This document shows, one piece after another, positions 25,655 to 34,623 of a DNA stretch of 43,799 nt. Location of the stretch: the NCBI GenBank assembly GCA_031288335.1, contig JAITRO010000137.1, positions 1 through 43,799 on the forward strand, given 5' to 3'. The position numbers and the translations under genes are program-made. Positions within the stretch are counted from its first letter, which is position 1, and every line of letters starts with the position of its first letter. Origin of the DNA: Synergistaceae bacterium. GTDB lineage: Bacteria > Synergistota > Synergistia > Synergistales > Synergistaceae. A model generated the notes under the pieces. It searched no databases. It had not been told where the DNA came from and saw only the letters and a program-made list of their open reading frames with translations.

Positions 25655-26581
25655 ATGGCTGAAGCATTGGTTATAGGAAAAATAGGAATTGACGGTGCCG
25701 GCACTAAACCTTTGCCGTCGGATACGACACTTGAAAGGCTGAACAAAAATATAGTTATGGAAAATATCAGCCGGGTCTATAACATCAAGCACGGCAGAAA
25801 AAACGAGCGTTTCACCGCAATAGAAAATTTCAACCTTGAGGTCAGGGACGGAGAGTTTCTCTCTATCGTGGGGCCAAGCGGCTGCGGCAAATCGACACTC
25901 CTCGATCTGCTCGCCGGCCTCAGCCAGCCGGATACCGGGAGCATATTCATAGATGGGAAGAGAGTCACAGGGCCTGCGCTCAACAGAGGGTTTGTAATGC
26001 AGGGTTACGCGCTTTATCCGTGGAGAACGGTCATCAAAAACATACAATTCGGCCTCGAGCTTCAAAAAATGAAAAAGAAAGAGCGTAATCGCGTAGCCTT
26101 GGAATATCTGGGGCTTGTCGGCTTATCCGGCTTCGAAAACAGGTATCCGTACGAGCTGTCTGGAGGCATGAAACAAAGGGTAGCTATAGCTCGCGCTCTT
26201 GCTTATGACCCCAAAGTTCTTCTAATGGACGAGCCATTTGCCGCCGTGGACGCTCAAACGCGCGAACTCCTGCAGGAGGAATTGCTTCGTATATGGGAAA
26301 AAACGCACAAAACCGTTATTTTCATAACTCATAGCATAGAAGAAGCGGTTTTCCTCGGGCAGCGCGTCGCCGTAATGACATCCAGTCCAGGTTCTATAAA
26401 AGAAATCATAGACGTTGACCTCCTTGTTCCCAGGAGATCCGGAGACGCCAAAGAATCCCTGCATTTTAATCGGATGGTGCATAAAGTGTGGAACTTACTT
26501 CACAACTACAGCGGGAAGGAAGATAAATCGCTAAGACATGAGAGCGCCTGGGGTTGCCGGAATATCGAAAAAATAGGCTAA
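25655..26581 (+). CDS. ABC transporter ATPase, SsuB/TauB-like
   Basis: Energy-coupling subunit of the importer, 308 residues. Walker A GPSGCGKST starts at about residue 73, the signature LSGGMKQR is near 169, Walker B is VLLMDEP near 190, and the switch histidine is ITHSIEEA. The N-terminal 34 residues before VMENISRVYN are unusual for the family, so ATG 25757 is an alternative start. The 25655 ATG is favoured by GAGGAGG upstream. It is separated from the receptors by the IS-like remnant and followed 34 bases later by the NifX-like gene, which keeps the cofactor gene in the transporter operon. Confidence 0.92.
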   Translation: MAEALVIGKIGIDGAGTKPLPSDTTLERLNKNIVMENISRVYNIKHGRKNERFTAIENFNLEVRDGEFLSIVGPSGCGKSTLLDLLAGLSQPDTGSIFIDGKRVTGPALNRGFVMQGYALYPWRTVIKNIQFGLELQKMKKKERNRVALEYLGLVGLSGFENRYPYELSGGMKQRVAIARALAYDPKVLLMDEPFAAVDAQTRELLQEELLRIWEKTHKTVIFITHSIEEAVFLGQRVAVMTSSPGSIKEIIDVDLLVPRRSGDAKESLHFNRMVHKVWNLLHNYSGKEDKSLRHESAWGCRNIEKIG

Positions 26582-26615
26582 AACACGATTTTATTATTTT
26601 ACGGAGGTTTGACGA

Positions 26616-27032
26616 ATGTCAAGGAGAATAGCTGTTGGAAGCACTGACGGCGTCAATATCGACACTCATTTTGGGAAAACGGAGATTTTCCACATTTATG
26701 AAATACCCGACAACGGAGAGCCGTCTCTGGTCGAAAAACGCGTTGTGCAAAGTCTGGTGAATGACGAATGCTCCCACACTGGCCTTGATGGTATCATCAA
26801 AAAACTAAGTGACGTCGAGACCGTTTTGGTGAGACAAATAGGGGAACATGCAGCTGATTTGCTCGCAACTGAGGGGATAACGTCGGTGAGTATTGCTTGT
26901 CCGGTGGAGCGGGCTGTCAAACGTTACGTCCAGCGGGGAAAACTTTTGACGCCGCCGGTATTGGAAAGTCACAGACATGACAAAGAATATTCGAGAGAAG
27001 ATTGCCCAATGCGCGCCATGAAGAAAATATAG
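26616..27032 (+). CDS. NifX/NafY-like iron-sulfur cofactor carrier
   Basis: Dinitrogenase iron-molybdenum cofactor biosynthesis-type protein, 138 residues. In nitrogenase systems this fold binds NifB-co or FeMo-co during transfer to the apo-enzyme. The N-terminus RRIAVGSTDGVNIDTHFGKTEIFHIYE and the segment HAADLLATEGITSV are typical. A His/Cys-containing tail (SHRHDKEYSREDCPM) is unusual. It follows the importer ATPase by 34 bases. With no nifB, nifE or nifN in the window, it supports a complex cofactor in the NifDK-like protein, assembled with proteins encoded elsewhere. Confidence 0.88.
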   Translation: MSRRIAVGSTDGVNIDTHFGKTEIFHIYEIPDNGEPSLVEKRVVQSLVNDECSHTGLDGIIKKLSDVETVLVRQIGEHAADLLATEGITSVSIACPVERAVKRYVQRGKLLTPPVLESHRHDKEYSREDCPMRAMKKI

Positions 27033-27072
27033 CCTGGCTTGATGCTGTAAGTAAATGAAAGGAGAATTTTCG

Positions 27073-27708
27073 ATGATGTCGTTTATTCAAAAAAAAGCTT
27101 TGCGAAAATATGTTTTGGTGATTTTTATGCTTTTATCAGGCACGGTGTTGGCGGCGAACCTGGCTTTCACCCACGAGGAGTCGGCGCTGACTGGTTTTTT
27201 GATAGACGAGCACTGCTTTACGACGAAACGCGAGGATCCAGGCGCGGATACCAGAGGCTGCAAGCTCATGGAGGAATGCCTCACGAGCGGGTATGGCGTT
27301 GCCGTTTTGCTGCATGACGGCACGTATAAATTTTATTTTTGCGACGGCAATTTCTTCACCAACTCGAAAGTCCGCGACGGCACAGGCGGCCAGAAGATCG
27401 CTTACGATTTCATCAAGGCTTCCACTAAAGAGAACTACCAGGCTGTGACGCTGAGGGGAAAACTGACGAATAAAAAGAAACTATCCAGCTCGGATTCGTC
27501 AGTTTTATATGAGGTGTTCGAGGTGAGATCCATTACTGAGGCCACCGCTCACGAAGCGGCAGGACTGCCCAAGGGCGTGCCCGAGGGACAGGAACATTCC
27601 GGGGCGGAGTCCAGCAGAGCAAAACCTCACGAAGCTAAGCCTCACGAGGTAAAGCCGCACGAGGCTAAGTCTCACGAAGAAGCCGATAAAGCGCCGCAGT
27701 ACGAGTGA
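27073..27708 (+). CDS. Secreted protein with conserved cysteines and His-rich tail
   Basis: Family not recognised. About 211 residues with a signal peptide (MMSFIQKKALRKYVLVIFMLLSGTVLAANLAF). The mature domain has paired cysteines (FLIDEHCF, RGCKLMEEC, YKFYFCDGNF) that could bind metal or form disulfides. The C-terminal tail is a four-fold KPHE-type repeat rich in His, Glu and Lys. The ATG 27073 is chosen because AAAGGAGA lies eight bases upstream; ATG 27055 would overlap that site. It comes directly before a copper ATPase, so an extracytoplasmic metal-binding or chaperone role is plausible. Function unknown. Confidence 0.75.
   Translation: MMSFIQKKALRKYVLVIFMLLSGTVLAANLAFTHEESALTGFLIDEHCFTTKREDPGADTRGCKLMEECLTSGYGVAVLLHDGTYKFYFCDGNFFTNSKVRDGTGGQKIAYDFIKASTKENYQAVTLRGKLTNKKKLSSSDSSVLYEVFEVRSITEATAHEAAGLPKGVPEGQEHSGAESSRAKPHEAKPHEVKPHEAKSHEEADKAPQYE
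27619..27678 (+). repeat. Four 15-bp tandem repeats coding for (A/V)K(P/S)HE
   Basis: Units at 27619, 27634, 27649 and 27664 encode AKPHE, AKPHE, VKPHE and AKSHE. They place one histidine and one glutamate every five residues in the tail of the secreted protein, a likely metal-binding array. Units differ by only a few bases, suggesting recent expansion. Confidence 0.85.
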
Positions 27709-27736
27709 CTGTATGTAGTGTAGGAGAAAATGGCAG

Positions 27737-30124
27737 ATGCGAGAGACAGCCTCGCTGAAAATATACGGAATGACCTGCACCCTTTGCTCAGTGGCGATCG
27801 AGGCCGGCGTCGAGAGGCTGGCGGGAGTTGATAAAGCGGAGGTGAGCTACGCCGCCGAGAAGGTGTTGGTGGAGTTCGATGCCGATCTCGTGACGCTTTC
27901 GGACATTCAGCGGGCGGTGAAGGGCCTCGGTTTTTCAGTGGACAAAGTTGAAGCTGACGAATTTTTCGCCAGCTCGAGCCGTGCCATGGCGGAACAGCGA
28001 AAACAGTTCATGTGGCTGATTGCTTCAGCCTTGTTGAGCCTGCCGATTTTTATATGCATGTTTTCCGAGGCGGCGGGGTTTTGCCATGCTTATTTCGACC
28101 CCGCCAGTCTGACGGCATGGGGCAAGTTTGCCGCCAGGGTCTCCTGGGAGCTGAGTTTCCTCCGCGACTGGCGGCTGCAGTTGTCGCTGGCGACGCCTGT
28201 GCAGTTCATCATCGGCGCGCATTTCTACCGCGGCGCCTACCACTCTTTGCGGGCGCGCGTCCTGACCATGGATGTCCTCGTCACCCTGGGATCGAGCGCC
28301 GCGTATTTCTACAGCCTCTACATTTGCCTGTCGCCGTACCAGGCCGTTCTCTACAAACTCGGCATGAAAAACCTGTATTTCGAAACTTCCACGACCATCA
28401 TCACTCTTGTCCTGCTGGGCAAATACCTCGAAAGCCTCGCGAAAGGGCGCATGTCCGAGGCCATCCGTGAATTGGTGGAGCTGCGCCCCAAAACGGCCAG
28501 GGTTATGAGAGAGGGCGCGGAGGCCTATATTCCCATTGAACAGGTGATCCAGGGTGATGTGCTGATTGTGAAGCCGGGCGAGAAGATCCCGGCGGACGGC
28601 GTGGTTTTGGACGGGCACTCCATGGTGGACGAGTCCATGCTCACTGGGGAGAGCCTGCCCGTTGAAAAACAGGAGGGGGATTTCGTTACCGGCGCTTCCG
28701 TCAATCAGTTCGGCACGTTCCGTTTCTCCGCCACGAAGGTGGGAAACGACACGAGGCTTGCGGAGATCATTCGCCGTGTGGAGGATGCCCAGAGCAGTAA
28801 AGCCCCCATCCAAAAGATTGTCGACAGCGTCTCGGCTCTGTTCATTCCCCTAGTGCTCGCGATCGCCGCACTGACGTTCGTGGTTTGGTTTTTCGTGATC
28901 TACAATGGGAGCCTGTTTGTGATCGACCGGGCCATTATATGTGCGGTGTCGGTGCTGGTGGTGTCCTGCCCCTGCGCGCTGGGGCTCGCGACGCCGGTTG
29001 CCATCATGGCTGGGCTCAGCTGGGGAGCCAAGAACGGCATACTGATCAAAAACGGAGAGGTTCTCGAAACCCTTCACAAGGTAAAGGCCGTGGTGCTGGA
29101 CAAAACGGGAACGATCACCAGGGGTGTCCCGGCTGTGTCCGACATTCTGCTGACGAAAGAAGGGGCCTCGCTCTACGGAGAAAACGAGGCACTGCGCCTC
29201 GCCGGCTTGGCCGAGAGCGCCTCCGAACACCCATTGGGCAAGGCTATTCACGCCAAAGCCAGAGAATTGGGCCTTTTGAGAGACGACGAGGACACCCTTT
29301 CGGACTTCGAGGCCGTTCCGGGGAAAGGCATCCTCTGCTCCATAACCGGGAAACGCGTCGCAGCCGGCAATCTGAGCTTCGTCTCCCAGCTCCTTGGCAT
29401 GGCGGCAATGACGGAAACTTTTGAGGACGTCGACTTTCAAAAAATCCACGCACGGGGACAGACGGCGGTGTTTGTCGGGATAGACGGGCTGCCCGTTGCT
29501 GCCATCGCCTTGGCCGATCAAGTGAAAGACCATTCCGCTCAGGCTGTGGCTGAGTTGGAGGCTCTTGGAGCGGAGGTCTTCATGCTGACCGGCGACAACC
29601 GGTGCGCGGCTGAGTCGGTGGCCCGACAGGTGGGCATACGCAACGTGCTTGCGGAAGTTCTGCCCGAGCGCAAGGCGGAGGAGATTGAGCATCTAAAGGG
29701 CTGGCGGGAGCCGCAAGCGCGGAACGCAAAAAAACGGGACGCGGAAGGACACAGCGTCGTCGCTATGGTGGGGGACGGCATCAATGACGCTCCAGCCCTC
29801 GTCGCCGCAGACATCGGCATCGCGGTAGGCGGCGGCACGGACGTCGCCATCGAGGCGGCCGATGTGGTGCTGCCCGGCAACGATCTGCTAGCTTTGCCTT
29901 CCGCCATACGGCTCTCCAAAAGGACTATCACAAAAATCCGGCAAAACTTGTTTTGGGCGTTTATTTACAACATCATCGCCATTCCAGTGGCTTTCACCGG
30001 GTATCTTAACCCTACAGTGGGGGCCGCCGTCATGGCACTCAGCTCCGTCTCAGTATTGCTCAACTCTCTGAGCCTGAGGCGCGCTGAGCCGCGCGAAGCG
30101 GAATCCGCGCTAAAGGGGCGTTGA
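27737..30124 (+). CDS. copA: Copper-transporting P1B-type ATPase
   Basis: Membrane pump of 795 residues that exports Cu(I) using ATP. It has one N-terminal heavy-metal domain (GMTCTLC, C14 and C17), the actuator TGES at about 303, the transmembrane CPC at 411-413, D455KTGT phosphorylation site, the SEHPLG histidine motif and GDGINDAP near 679. TM helices after the ATP domain carry FIYNIIAIP and MALSSVS, the YN and MxxSS patterns of Cu(I) pumps. An insertion ([17 protein letters not shown]) lies before GDGIND. It is followed by a SafE-like protein with a 4-base overlap. Whether it exports copper for detoxification or supplies a secreted cuproprotein is not clear. Confidence 0.93.
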   Translation: MRETASLKIYGMTCTLCSVAIEAGVERLAGVDKAEVSYAAEKVLVEFDADLVTLSDIQRAVKGLGFSVDKVEADEFFASSSRAMAEQRKQFMWLIASALLSLPIFICMFSEAAGFCHAYFDPASLTAWGKFAARVSWELSFLRDWRLQLSLATPVQFIIGAHFYRGAYHSLRARVLTMDVLVTLGSSAAYFYSLYICLSPYQAVLYKLGMKNLYFETSTTIITLVLLGKYLESLAKGRMSEAIRELVELRPKTARVMREGAEAYIPIEQVIQGDVLIVKPGEKIPADGVVLDGHSMVDESMLTGESLPVEKQEGDFVTGASVNQFGTFRFSATKVGNDTRLAEIIRRVEDAQSSKAPIQKIVDSVSALFIPLVLAIAALTFVVWFFVIYNGSLFVIDRAIICAVSVLVVSCPCALGLATPVAIMAGLSWGAKNGILIKNGEVLETLHKVKAVVLDKTGTITRGVPAVSDILLTKEGASLYGENEALRLAGLAESASEHPLGKAIHAKARELGLLRDDEDTLSDFEAVPGKGILCSITGKRVAAGNLSFVSQLLGMAAMTETFEDVDFQKIHARGQTAVFVGIDGLPVAAIALADQVKDHSAQAVAELEALGAEVFMLTGDNRCAAESVARQVGIRNVLAEVLPERKAEEIEHLKGWREPQARNAKKRDAEGHSVVAMVGDGINDAPALVAADIGIAVGGGTDVAIEAADVVLPGNDLLALPSAIRLSKRTITKIRQNLFWAFIYNIIAIPVAFTGYLNPTVGAAVMALSSVSVLLNSLSLRRAEPREAESALKGR

Positions 30125-31176
30125 AACACTTGAAAAGCCTTTATTATATGGAATTTCTCTCCTCCCTGGAGCGGGGCGCCGGTTATGGAATTTTGCTATT
30201 GTTCGGGCTTCTCGCCTCCATTCACTGCGTGGGCATGTGCGGAGGGCTTATATTGACGCAGACCCTGCGCGCGGACGACGGCAGGAAAATTAAAAATCTC
30301 CTGTTCGGCGCGAGTCTGTACAACGCCGGCCGCGTTTTTTCCTATACTTTGACGGGAGTTCTGACTGGCGGCGCGGGACAAGTCCTGAATTTTTCCGGCG
30401 CTTTCAAGGGGATTATTCCCATGGCGGGGGGAGCGTTCATGCTACTGATGGCCGTGAATCTGCTGGGGGATTTTTCGATGTTGCGGAAACTTCTTTTACC
30501 GATGCCCAAGAACCTCGCTAAATGCCTGTACAAAGGAGCCGGAGAGAGGGGAAAGAGTTATGGAAGGGAAAGTCGCTCCCTCTGGGTCGGCCTGCTGACG
30601 GGATTAATGCCCTGCGGGCCTCTGCAAATCGCCCAGGTTTACGCGTTTTCCTCCAGAAGCGCCTTTATCGGCGCCTTGTCCATGTTCGTGTTCGCAATAG
30701 GGACGACGCCAGCGCTGTTTTTGTTCGGCGTGTTCGGTGGAATGCTGGGCACGCGGTTCTCCAGGGGAATGACAAAAGTGAGTGCCGTCGTGGTGGGGCT
30801 CATGGGCTTGCTCATGCTCGAACGGGGGCTTGCCCTCTCCGGGGTCGCGTTGCCCGTCTCCGCGAAAAATTCCGGGGGTTTTGCCGCGGCGATCATGGAC
30901 AATAATATACAGCGCCTGAGAACAGAAATCTCCGCGTATGCCTATCCGTCCATTCAGGTCACAGCCGGCATCCCGGTGGAGTGGACGATCGTGCTGGCCG
31001 AGGAAAACTGCAACACTTGCAACAACGCCATCGAACTGCCTGCCTATAACCAAAGTGTGAAGCTGTCTGTGGGAGAAAACCTGGTGAAATTCACTCCTCT
31101 CGAAGAAGGCGAGTTTCTCTACACCTGCTGGATGGGCATGATTAAAAGTAAAATCTTCGTCCTTCCAGATCCGTAA
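30121..31176 (+). CDS. SafE-like membrane protein with cupredoxin-like tail
   Basis: Membrane protein of 351 residues in the sulfite-exporter/DsbD-like group, linked in many genomes to copper handling. The motif HCVGMCGG is in the first helix (about residue 37) and [16 protein letters not shown] in the fourth. After five to six helices the C-terminal 95 residues form a cupredoxin-like domain with [12 protein letters not shown] and the copper-site-like CWMGM motif. The start TTG 30121 overlaps the ATPase stop; ATG 30148 is an alternative. It may move or receive copper at the membrane together with the ATPase and the secreted protein. Confidence 0.82.
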   Translation: MKHLKSLYYMEFLSSLERGAGYGILLLFGLLASIHCVGMCGGLILTQTLRADDGRKIKNLLFGASLYNAGRVFSYTLTGVLTGGAGQVLNFSGAFKGIIPMAGGAFMLLMAVNLLGDFSMLRKLLLPMPKNLAKCLYKGAGERGKSYGRESRSLWVGLLTGLMPCGPLQIAQVYAFSSRSAFIGALSMFVFAIGTTPALFLFGVFGGMLGTRFSRGMTKVSAVVVGLMGLLMLERGLALSGVALPVSAKNSGGFAAAIMDNNIQRLRTEISAYAYPSIQVTAGIPVEWTIVLAEENCNTCNNAIELPAYNQSVKLSVGENLVKFTPLEEGEFLYTCWMGMIKSKIFVLPDP

Positions 31177-31213
31177 ACCTGAGGCGATGTTTTTGCCCAA
31201 ACTCAAACTCCTC

Positions 31214-31305
31214 TCCACTATTATGAAACTATTTCGGGGCCTCTCCGTCACACCAGTTTCGTTCCGTTTGGCGATGATTTGCAGGCGTGGGTAGCTGTAC
31301 TGTAA
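31214..31305 (+). repeat. 92-bp direct repeat, copy 2 (right edge of the island)
   Basis: Same orientation as the copy at 17615-17706, gap-free, with about nine mismatches clustered near the 3' end. It begins 38 bases after the SafE-like gene and ends 18 bases before the TRAP promoter. It marks the right border of the nitrogenase-like/copper segment. The rest of the 31177-31488 interval carries only the promoter and the leader of the TRAP operon. Confidence 0.85.
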
Positions 31306-31322
31306 TAGGAAAATTTTGCTTA

Positions 31323-31350
31323 TTGCATGCTCATCATTTGTGGGTATAAT
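31323..31350 (+). promoter_or_regulatory. Promoter of the TRAP transporter operon
   Basis: TTGCAT (31323-31328) and a perfect TATAAT (31345-31350) are 16 bases apart. This gives an RNA leader of about 130 bases before the dctP ATG. No operator like the ATTGYATACAAT site of the tctC/gntR locus is visible here. Confidence 0.6.
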
Positions 31351-31488
31351 ATATAAAGTGAACAAAATTTCAGATTAACGCAAGAAAAAGCAGCGCAATA
31401 CTCCAATAGAATGGGAGGGTTCAAACGGGTAATCGCTTTAAAGTGGGGCAAGATTTGGGAATTCATCATACTGGGAGGTAGAATCGAA

Positions 31489-32493
31489 ATGAAATTGTCC
31501 TGTAAAACCGCAATTTATCTTATATTGACGATTATTGTGTCGTGTTTTTCCGGCGCCGCGTTTGCCAAGACGACGCTGACGGCTTTGACCGTGTGGAATG
31601 AGGAGAACTATCAGACGCGAGGGCTCCAATTGATGGCAAAACGTGTCTCCGAATTGACCGGCGGCGAATTGGAGCTGCGCGTCGAGTTCGGCGGAACGCT
31701 GGGCTATAAAGGGCCGGAATTGCTCCGGGCGGTTGGAGACGGTCAGCTCGACATAGCGGAGATGGTCGCGACCAACGTGGCGGGCGACGCGCCTGTTCTT
31801 GGACTTCGCACTCTCCCCATGATGATGGCGGATTGGGAGGAGGTGGCTCTGTTCGACAAGCTGGCGAAGCCGTATTACGACGCTGTGTGCGAGAAGAGAA
31901 ACCAGCATCTCCTGGTCATATCCCCGTGGCCGTTCGGAGGGCTCTGGGCCAACAAGGAAGTCAAGGCATTGGCCGATATGAAAGGGTTGAAATTGCGTGC
32001 GTATGACCGCAACGGCGCCCTTTTCGCGACGGCCGTCGGAGCACAGGGCCTGAACGTCCCGTACGCGGAGGCGTATACCGGACTTGCCACCGGCCTGATA
32101 GATTCAGTGATAACGTCGTCCATATCGGTGCGCGAGGGCAGGTTTTACGAGGTCTGCAAATTTCACATGCCCATAGCTTTCGCCACGGCGACGAGCATAA
32201 CTACGATAAACAAGGCGTCATGGGAAAAGCTGACCGCGGAACAGCAGGAGGCGCTCGAAACGGCATCCGCCGAGGCTCAGGAGTTTTTGTGGGAAGAGGT
32301 CAAGAAAGTGGTCGCGGAAAACGACCAGTTTTGTTACGACAACGGGGTCACCTTGGTTCCGGTTTCTACTGAGTTCCACGATGAACTTGTAAAAGCGTCG
32401 GAGTCGGTCGCGAAAGATTGGCTGGAAAGTAACAAGGATGCGAAAGACGCGATAGCACTTTACAACGAATTTATGGATTCCAAAAAAAAGTAA
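31489..32493 (+). CDS. dctP: TRAP transporter substrate-binding protein
   Basis: Exported receptor (334 residues) of a tripartite ATP-independent periplasmic transporter that captures organic acids. The signal peptide is MKLSCKTAIYLILTIIVSCFSGAAFA. The DctP domain shows ELRVEFGGTLGYKGPELLRAVGDGQLDIAE and LKLRAYDRNGALFATAVGAQ, the latter with the arginine that usually binds a ligand carboxylate. The ATG 31489 is chosen for GGGAGG upstream and a clean signal peptide; the frame is open 26 codons further up. The family usually takes C4-dicarboxylates, keto acids or sugar acids. Confidence 0.92.
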   Translation: MKLSCKTAIYLILTIIVSCFSGAAFAKTTLTALTVWNEENYQTRGLQLMAKRVSELTGGELELRVEFGGTLGYKGPELLRAVGDGQLDIAEMVATNVAGDAPVLGLRTLPMMMADWEEVALFDKLAKPYYDAVCEKRNQHLLVISPWPFGGLWANKEVKALADMKGLKLRAYDRNGALFATAVGAQGLNVPYAEAYTGLATGLIDSVITSSISVREGRFYEVCKFHMPIAFATATSITTINKASWEKLTAEQQEALETASAEAQEFLWEEVKKVVAENDQFCYDNGVTLVPVSTEFHDELVKASESVAKDWLESNKDAKDAIALYNEFMDSKKK

Positions 32494-32630
32494 GAGGGCG
32501 GATTGAGCCCGGGTTCACGCATTGTAAATTTGAGGCGGAACGTTGGGCGTCTGTGCGGGGCTGGGTTGTCTTAACGGCTCCGCGCTTTTAATTTTTACGC
32601 GCGACGGGCGCGATTTACGGGTTTGCCGCG

Positions 32631-33164
32631 ATGATTCAAACCGATCGTTTGGAGATGATCGTTAGGATGCGAAGGATAATCGCTTTTATCGGAAAATTAA
32701 ATTCGTTTCTAGGTTTTCTGTCGGGTCTTTGTGTGGCGGCAGCCTGCATATTGATAATCTCCGAGATAGCCAGCAGGGTAATACTGCAAAAAAGTTTTCA
32801 AATAACGGACGAGTTCACCGGTTATCTCATGGCGGTGAGCAGCTTTCTCGGCCTTGGCTATGTGGAGTTGAAGAACGGGCACATAAGGATGGACCTCATT
32901 GATCTCCTTCGCCCGAGGTTTCCCGGGGCAATAAGAGCGCTCAGGATCGTCACCTACATTTTCGCCGCCGTATTCGCGTTTTATCTGACTTATGTGGGAT
33001 TCAAACTCTTTTATCAGTCTTACGAGTACGGTTCCAAATCCATGCAAATATCCGCGACCCCTCTCACTATTCCGCAGGTATTCATTCCGATAGGGGCAGC
33101 CGTCCTTTTCCTGCAATATCTTTGCAATCTTTGCGCATATTGTATGGGCGAAACGCGGAAATGA
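32631..33164 (+). CDS. dctQ: TRAP transporter small permease
   Basis: Small membrane subunit of the TRAP carrier, 177 residues with four predicted helices (SGLCVAAACILIISEI, FLGLGYVELK, FAAVFAFYLTYVGF, FIPIGAAVLFLQYLCNL). The conserved GYVELKNGHIRMDL block after helix two is typical of DctQ. It lies between dctP and dctM. The start is uncertain: ATG 32631 is used, and ATG 32667 is possible. Confidence 0.9.
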   Translation: MIQTDRLEMIVRMRRIIAFIGKLNSFLGFLSGLCVAAACILIISEIASRVILQKSFQITDEFTGYLMAVSSFLGLGYVELKNGHIRMDLIDLLRPRFPGAIRALRIVTYIFAAVFAFYLTYVGFKLFYQSYEYGSKSMQISATPLTIPQVFIPIGAAVLFLQYLCNLCAYCMGETRK

Positions 33165-33174
33165 GGCGCCCCGC

Positions 33175-34467
33175 ATGGAATTGAATGCCCTTTTAACGAT
33201 AATCGCGCTTCTGGCTGTTTTCCTGGTCTCCGGTTTCTGGATAGGACCGGCGTTGTTCGCGACAAGCTGGATAGCCTTTTCGCTTTTCACGGATCTTCCG
33301 GTTATGCGGATACTGGGCGTAGTTGTCTGGAACAACGTCAACAGCAGCGGCCTCATGGCCCTGCCCCTCTTCATAATGATGGGAGAACTGCTGGCGCGGA
33401 CGCGCATATCTGACGACTTATTCGACGGACTGACGCCGTGGGTGTCAGGGCTTCCCGGCGGATTACTGCACGTCAATGTGATAGCGAGCGCTTTTTTTGC
33501 CGCGATCACGGGATCGGTAAATGCCACGACCGCCACGGTGGGTAAGATAACTATTCCTGAATTCAGAAGGAGAGGTTACGACGAAAAACTCTCCATAGGC
33601 AGCCTCACGAGTTCGGGAACTTTGGGAATCCTGATACCGCCGAGCGTCCCAATGCTCATATATGGCGTCGCCGCGAACGTCAGCATCGGCAAACTGTTCA
33701 TCGCGGGCATATTGCCCGGATTGCTGCTGATGGTATGCTTCTGCCTGTACATAGGAATAGTGGCGCGCAAGCCGGATAGCAACGGCATGGAACGCCGATA
33801 TTCGGCCGCCGAAAAGATAAAGAGCCTGCTCAAAATAGTGCCAGTGTTGGTATTGATATCATTCGTCCTGGGCAGCATTTACGCGGGATGGGCCACTCCG
33901 ACCGAGGCTGCGGCGATAGGAGTTTTGGGCGCCGTCCTGCTTGGGTTGATGACAAAGTGTCTCAGCTTGAAACTGCTTATCGATTGTCTCGTAGGGGCTG
34001 TTCGGACAAACTGCATGGTGATGCTTATACTGATAGGCGCGTCGTTTTTCTCCGTCACGCTCGGATTTCTCGGCCTGCCCAGGTGGATAAGCGCGACCAT
34101 TGTCTCCTTTGGCGCCGGCAAGTTTGCCGTGATATCGTTGATTGTAGTAGTGTATCTGATACTTGGCTGTCTTATAGATGGTTACTCCATGATAGTGATG
34201 ACTGTTCCGATGTTTCTGCCGCTCGTGCAGGCATACGGAATGGATCCGCTGTGGTATGGCATTTTCGTTGTGCTGCTCGTTCAAATAGCCAATATCACGC
34301 CGCCAATAGGATTCAACCTGTTTCTGGTCACGGGACTCGCCGAAAAAAGCATCGGCTTCGTATCGAGATCGGTTTTGCCGTTCATAGGCATAATGATAGT
34401 TTTTATAATGCTCATAACGGTATTTCCGCAGGTGGTAATGTTCATGCCTGATATGATGGGACGGTAG
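33175..34467 (+). CDS. dctM: TRAP transporter large permease
   Basis: Sodium-coupled transporter core, 430 residues with about eleven to twelve helices. Typical DctM sequence is visible in LPLFIMMGELLARTRIS, AITGSVNATTATVGKITIPEFRRRGYDEKLSIGSLTSSGTLGILIPPSV and LVQIANITPPIGFNLFLVTGL. It is the third gene of the dctPQM operon. The downstream thiamine-diphosphate enzyme could metabolise the imported acid, but a 156-bp gap with a repeat hairpin separates them. Confidence 0.94.
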   Translation: MELNALLTIIALLAVFLVSGFWIGPALFATSWIAFSLFTDLPVMRILGVVVWNNVNSSGLMALPLFIMMGELLARTRISDDLFDGLTPWVSGLPGGLLHVNVIASAFFAAITGSVNATTATVGKITIPEFRRRGYDEKLSIGSLTSSGTLGILIPPSVPMLIYGVAANVSIGKLFIAGILPGLLLMVCFCLYIGIVARKPDSNGMERRYSAAEKIKSLLKIVPVLVLISFVLGSIYAGWATPTEAAAIGVLGAVLLGLMTKCLSLKLLIDCLVGAVRTNCMVMLILIGASFFSVTLGFLGLPRWISATIVSFGAGKFAVISLIVVVYLILGCLIDGYSMIVMTVPMFLPLVQAYGMDPLWYGIFVVLLVQIANITPPIGFNLFLVTGLAEKSIGFVSRSVLPFIGIMIVFIMLITVFPQVVMFMPDMMGR

Positions 34468-34517
34468 AGCATATCCGTAAAACGCGGGATCAAAACCGCG
34501 GGCGCCGCCCGCACCCG

Positions 34518-34537
34518 GCAGGGAGCAAGCTCCCCGC
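34518..34537 (+). repeat. Intergenic palindrome repeat, copy 2
   Basis: GCAGGGAGC and GCTCCCCGC surround a two-base loop, matching the hairpin at 16555 with one stem change. The following 18 bases also resemble copy 1. It lies 50 bases after dctM and may act as a terminator or RNA-stabilising hairpin. Confidence 0.5.
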
Positions 34538-34623
34538 ACCCTCTGCAAAAGGGCTCCGGGAACTGCTTCCCCGGCGAGGCGGAGCCTTGAGGTTTTGAAT
34601 ATATTCGGTGAGGGGGATTCATT

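Noticed and set aside
27619-27678. CRISPR-like array
   Set aside because: The 15-bp units are in-frame coding repeats without spacers.
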